39,326 nt of DNA from Pseudomonadota bacterium (GTDB lineage Bacteria > Pseudomonadota > Alphaproteobacteria > UBA6615), in contig JAQCFD010000003.1 of the NCBI GenBank assembly GCA_027618305.1, positions 1-39,326 on the forward strand, read 5' to 3'. A program made the translations under genes and the position numbers. The notes below the pieces were generated by a model that was given only the letters and a program-made list of their open reading frames with translations, was not told where the DNA came from and searched no databases. Shown here in pieces: positions 38,549 through 39,326 of the stretch (within the stretch, counting starts at the first letter, position 1; each line of letters begins with the position of its first letter).

Positions 38549-38597
38549 GAAGTCATAGGGAGGAAACGCTTTAAAGCGACACCGCAGTACGATGCCG
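38520..38597 (-). ncRNA. Candidate small RNA (about 78 nt) with exposed anti-Shine-Dalgarno UUUCCUCCC
   Basis: Minus strand ...CGGCATCGTACTGCGGTGTCGCTTTAAAGCGTTTCCTCCCTATGACTTCGGGCCGTGGTTTCCACGGCCCTTTTTTTT: small hairpin CGCT-TTAA-AGCG, single-stranded UUUCCUCCC, intrinsic terminator; promoter-like boxes just upstream. TSS is estimated. Confidence 0.5.
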
Positions 38598-38603
38598 CAG
38601 TGC

Positions 38604-38633
38604 AATATATGCTTCTCGCATATGCGAAGACAA
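38604..38633 (-). promoter_or_regulatory. Sigma70-like promoter with palindrome in spacer
   Basis: Minus strand TTGTCT (38633-38628), 18-nt spacer, TATATT (38609-38604). Spacer contains perfect palindrome TCGCATATGCGA (38616-38627). Confidence 0.45.
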
Positions 38634-38789
38634 GCCGTTCGGGTGCATGCCGTGGTAATTAAAAGAAAATTCTCTATTCACTGAATTTCGTTGAAATAAT
38701 ATTTCGCGATTATCATGCACTGCACAATAGATAAGCAGGATTGGTGCACCCGGCCATGATGGCACGGCGTTTGCGACGTAAGTCGTGCC

Positions 38790-39326
38790 ATGACGATCAC
38801 ATTTCACAACCCCTATCGACATTTCCTGGTGTCCGCGCTCGCAGCGGCCGTTTTCACGCTGGCGGCGATCGTCGACCCATACCCCGCCAACGCTATGGAA
38901 ACGCACAGTATTTGCGCCTCGGCCATCGGCCCCGCGGAGATCGAAAGGAATATACCAAACGATCTCCTCATGGCGATCGCACATACGGAATCCGGGCGCT
39001 GGGATGCGCGCCGGCAGGCAATATTTGCCTGGCCCTGGACGGTCACAAGTGGTCCGGATGGGCGGTTTTTTCCGACCAAGGCGGAGGCCATCGACCATGT
39101 TCGCCGTTTGCAGGCGCGCGGCGTTCAAAATATCGACGTCGGCTGCATGCAGATCAATTTGCGCCATCACCCCAACGCTTTTCCCGATCTGGAAACGGCA
39201 TTCGATCCTGCGAAAAATACCGCCTATGCAGCTCAATTCCTGGGCGACCTTTTCAAAGCGCACAACTCCTGGGGCGAGGCGATACGGCGCTACCATTCCA
39301 AGAACTCGAAATTCAACCGCCCCTAT
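38790..39326 (+). CDS. Lytic transglycosylase SLT-domain protein, truncated by window end
   Basis: MTITFHNPYRHFLVSALAAAVFTLAAIVDPYPANA (signal peptide) then IPNDLLMAIAHTESGRWDARRQAIFAWPWTVTSGPDGRFFPTKAEAIDHVRRLQARGVQNIDVGCMQINLRHHPNAF; open to the end, so not in the ORF track. Confidence 0.88.
   Translation, partial: MTITFHNPYRHFLVSALAAAVFTLAAIVDPYPANAMETHSICASAIGPAEIERNIPNDLLMAIAHTESGRWDARRQAIFAWPWTVTSGPDGRFFPTKAEAIDHVRRLQARGVQNIDVGCMQINLRHHPNAFPDLETAFDPAKNTAYAAQFLGDLFKAHNSWGEAIRRYHSKNSKFNRPY

Noticed and set aside
38591-38683. Possible plus-strand micro-ORF MPQCNICFSHMRRQAVRVHAVVIKRKFSIH after gggaggaaa
   Set aside because: The SD-like GGGAGGAAA is too far (about 24 nt) from the ATG and the peptide has no recognisable features; the minus-strand sRNA interpretation explains the T8 terminator better.
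38571-39296. 241-aa minus-strand ORF
   Set aside because: Antisense to the lytic transglycosylase, which has a clear signal peptide and SLT motifs; no recognisable domain in the minus-strand translation.
1-39326. CRISPR arrays, transposases, integrases, phage or toxin-antitoxin genes
   Set aside because: Looked for and not found: no regularly spaced repeats and no such motifs in either strand's translations.

Overview
39.3 kb of high-GC, gene-dense chromosome that looks alphaproteobacterial (glcDEF, AapJQMP-type transporter, CpdR, rpmJ). Most of it is ordinary metabolic and transport content: glcFED, rpmJ, a general L-amino-acid ABC transporter, a catabolic gene cluster with an Fe3+/polyamine-type ABC transporter that has two ATPases and one fused permease, a polysaccharide biosynthesis locus (deacetylase, GT4, Wzy-like, FemAB/GNAT, methyltransferase, Wzx, WecB, GT4) ending near tRNA-Val(GAC), then cpdR, N-formylglutamate amidohydrolase, a GNAT, and a lytic transglycosylase cut by the window end. 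The observations most worth checking are: (1) a complete-looking small RNA unit on the minus strand at about 38520-38633, with a sigma70-like promoter whose spacer holds a perfect 12-bp palindrome, an exposed anti-Shine-Dalgarno UUUCCUCCC segment, and a 9-bp hairpin plus U8 terminator; (2) four interrupted reading frames (TAA in a PQQ-repeat protein, TAG in aapJ, and homopolymer-type frameshifts in a Tat-exported papain-like cysteine protease and in the Wzx flippase); (3) an HtrA-like PDZ protein that has lost the catalytic His and Asp; (4) two different palindromic repeat families occupying both junctions of the glc operon. I saw no CRISPR array, transposase, integrase or phage genes. I cannot claim a proven new system; the sRNA unit is the best candidate. 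All family names come from motif recognition by eye, without database searches.
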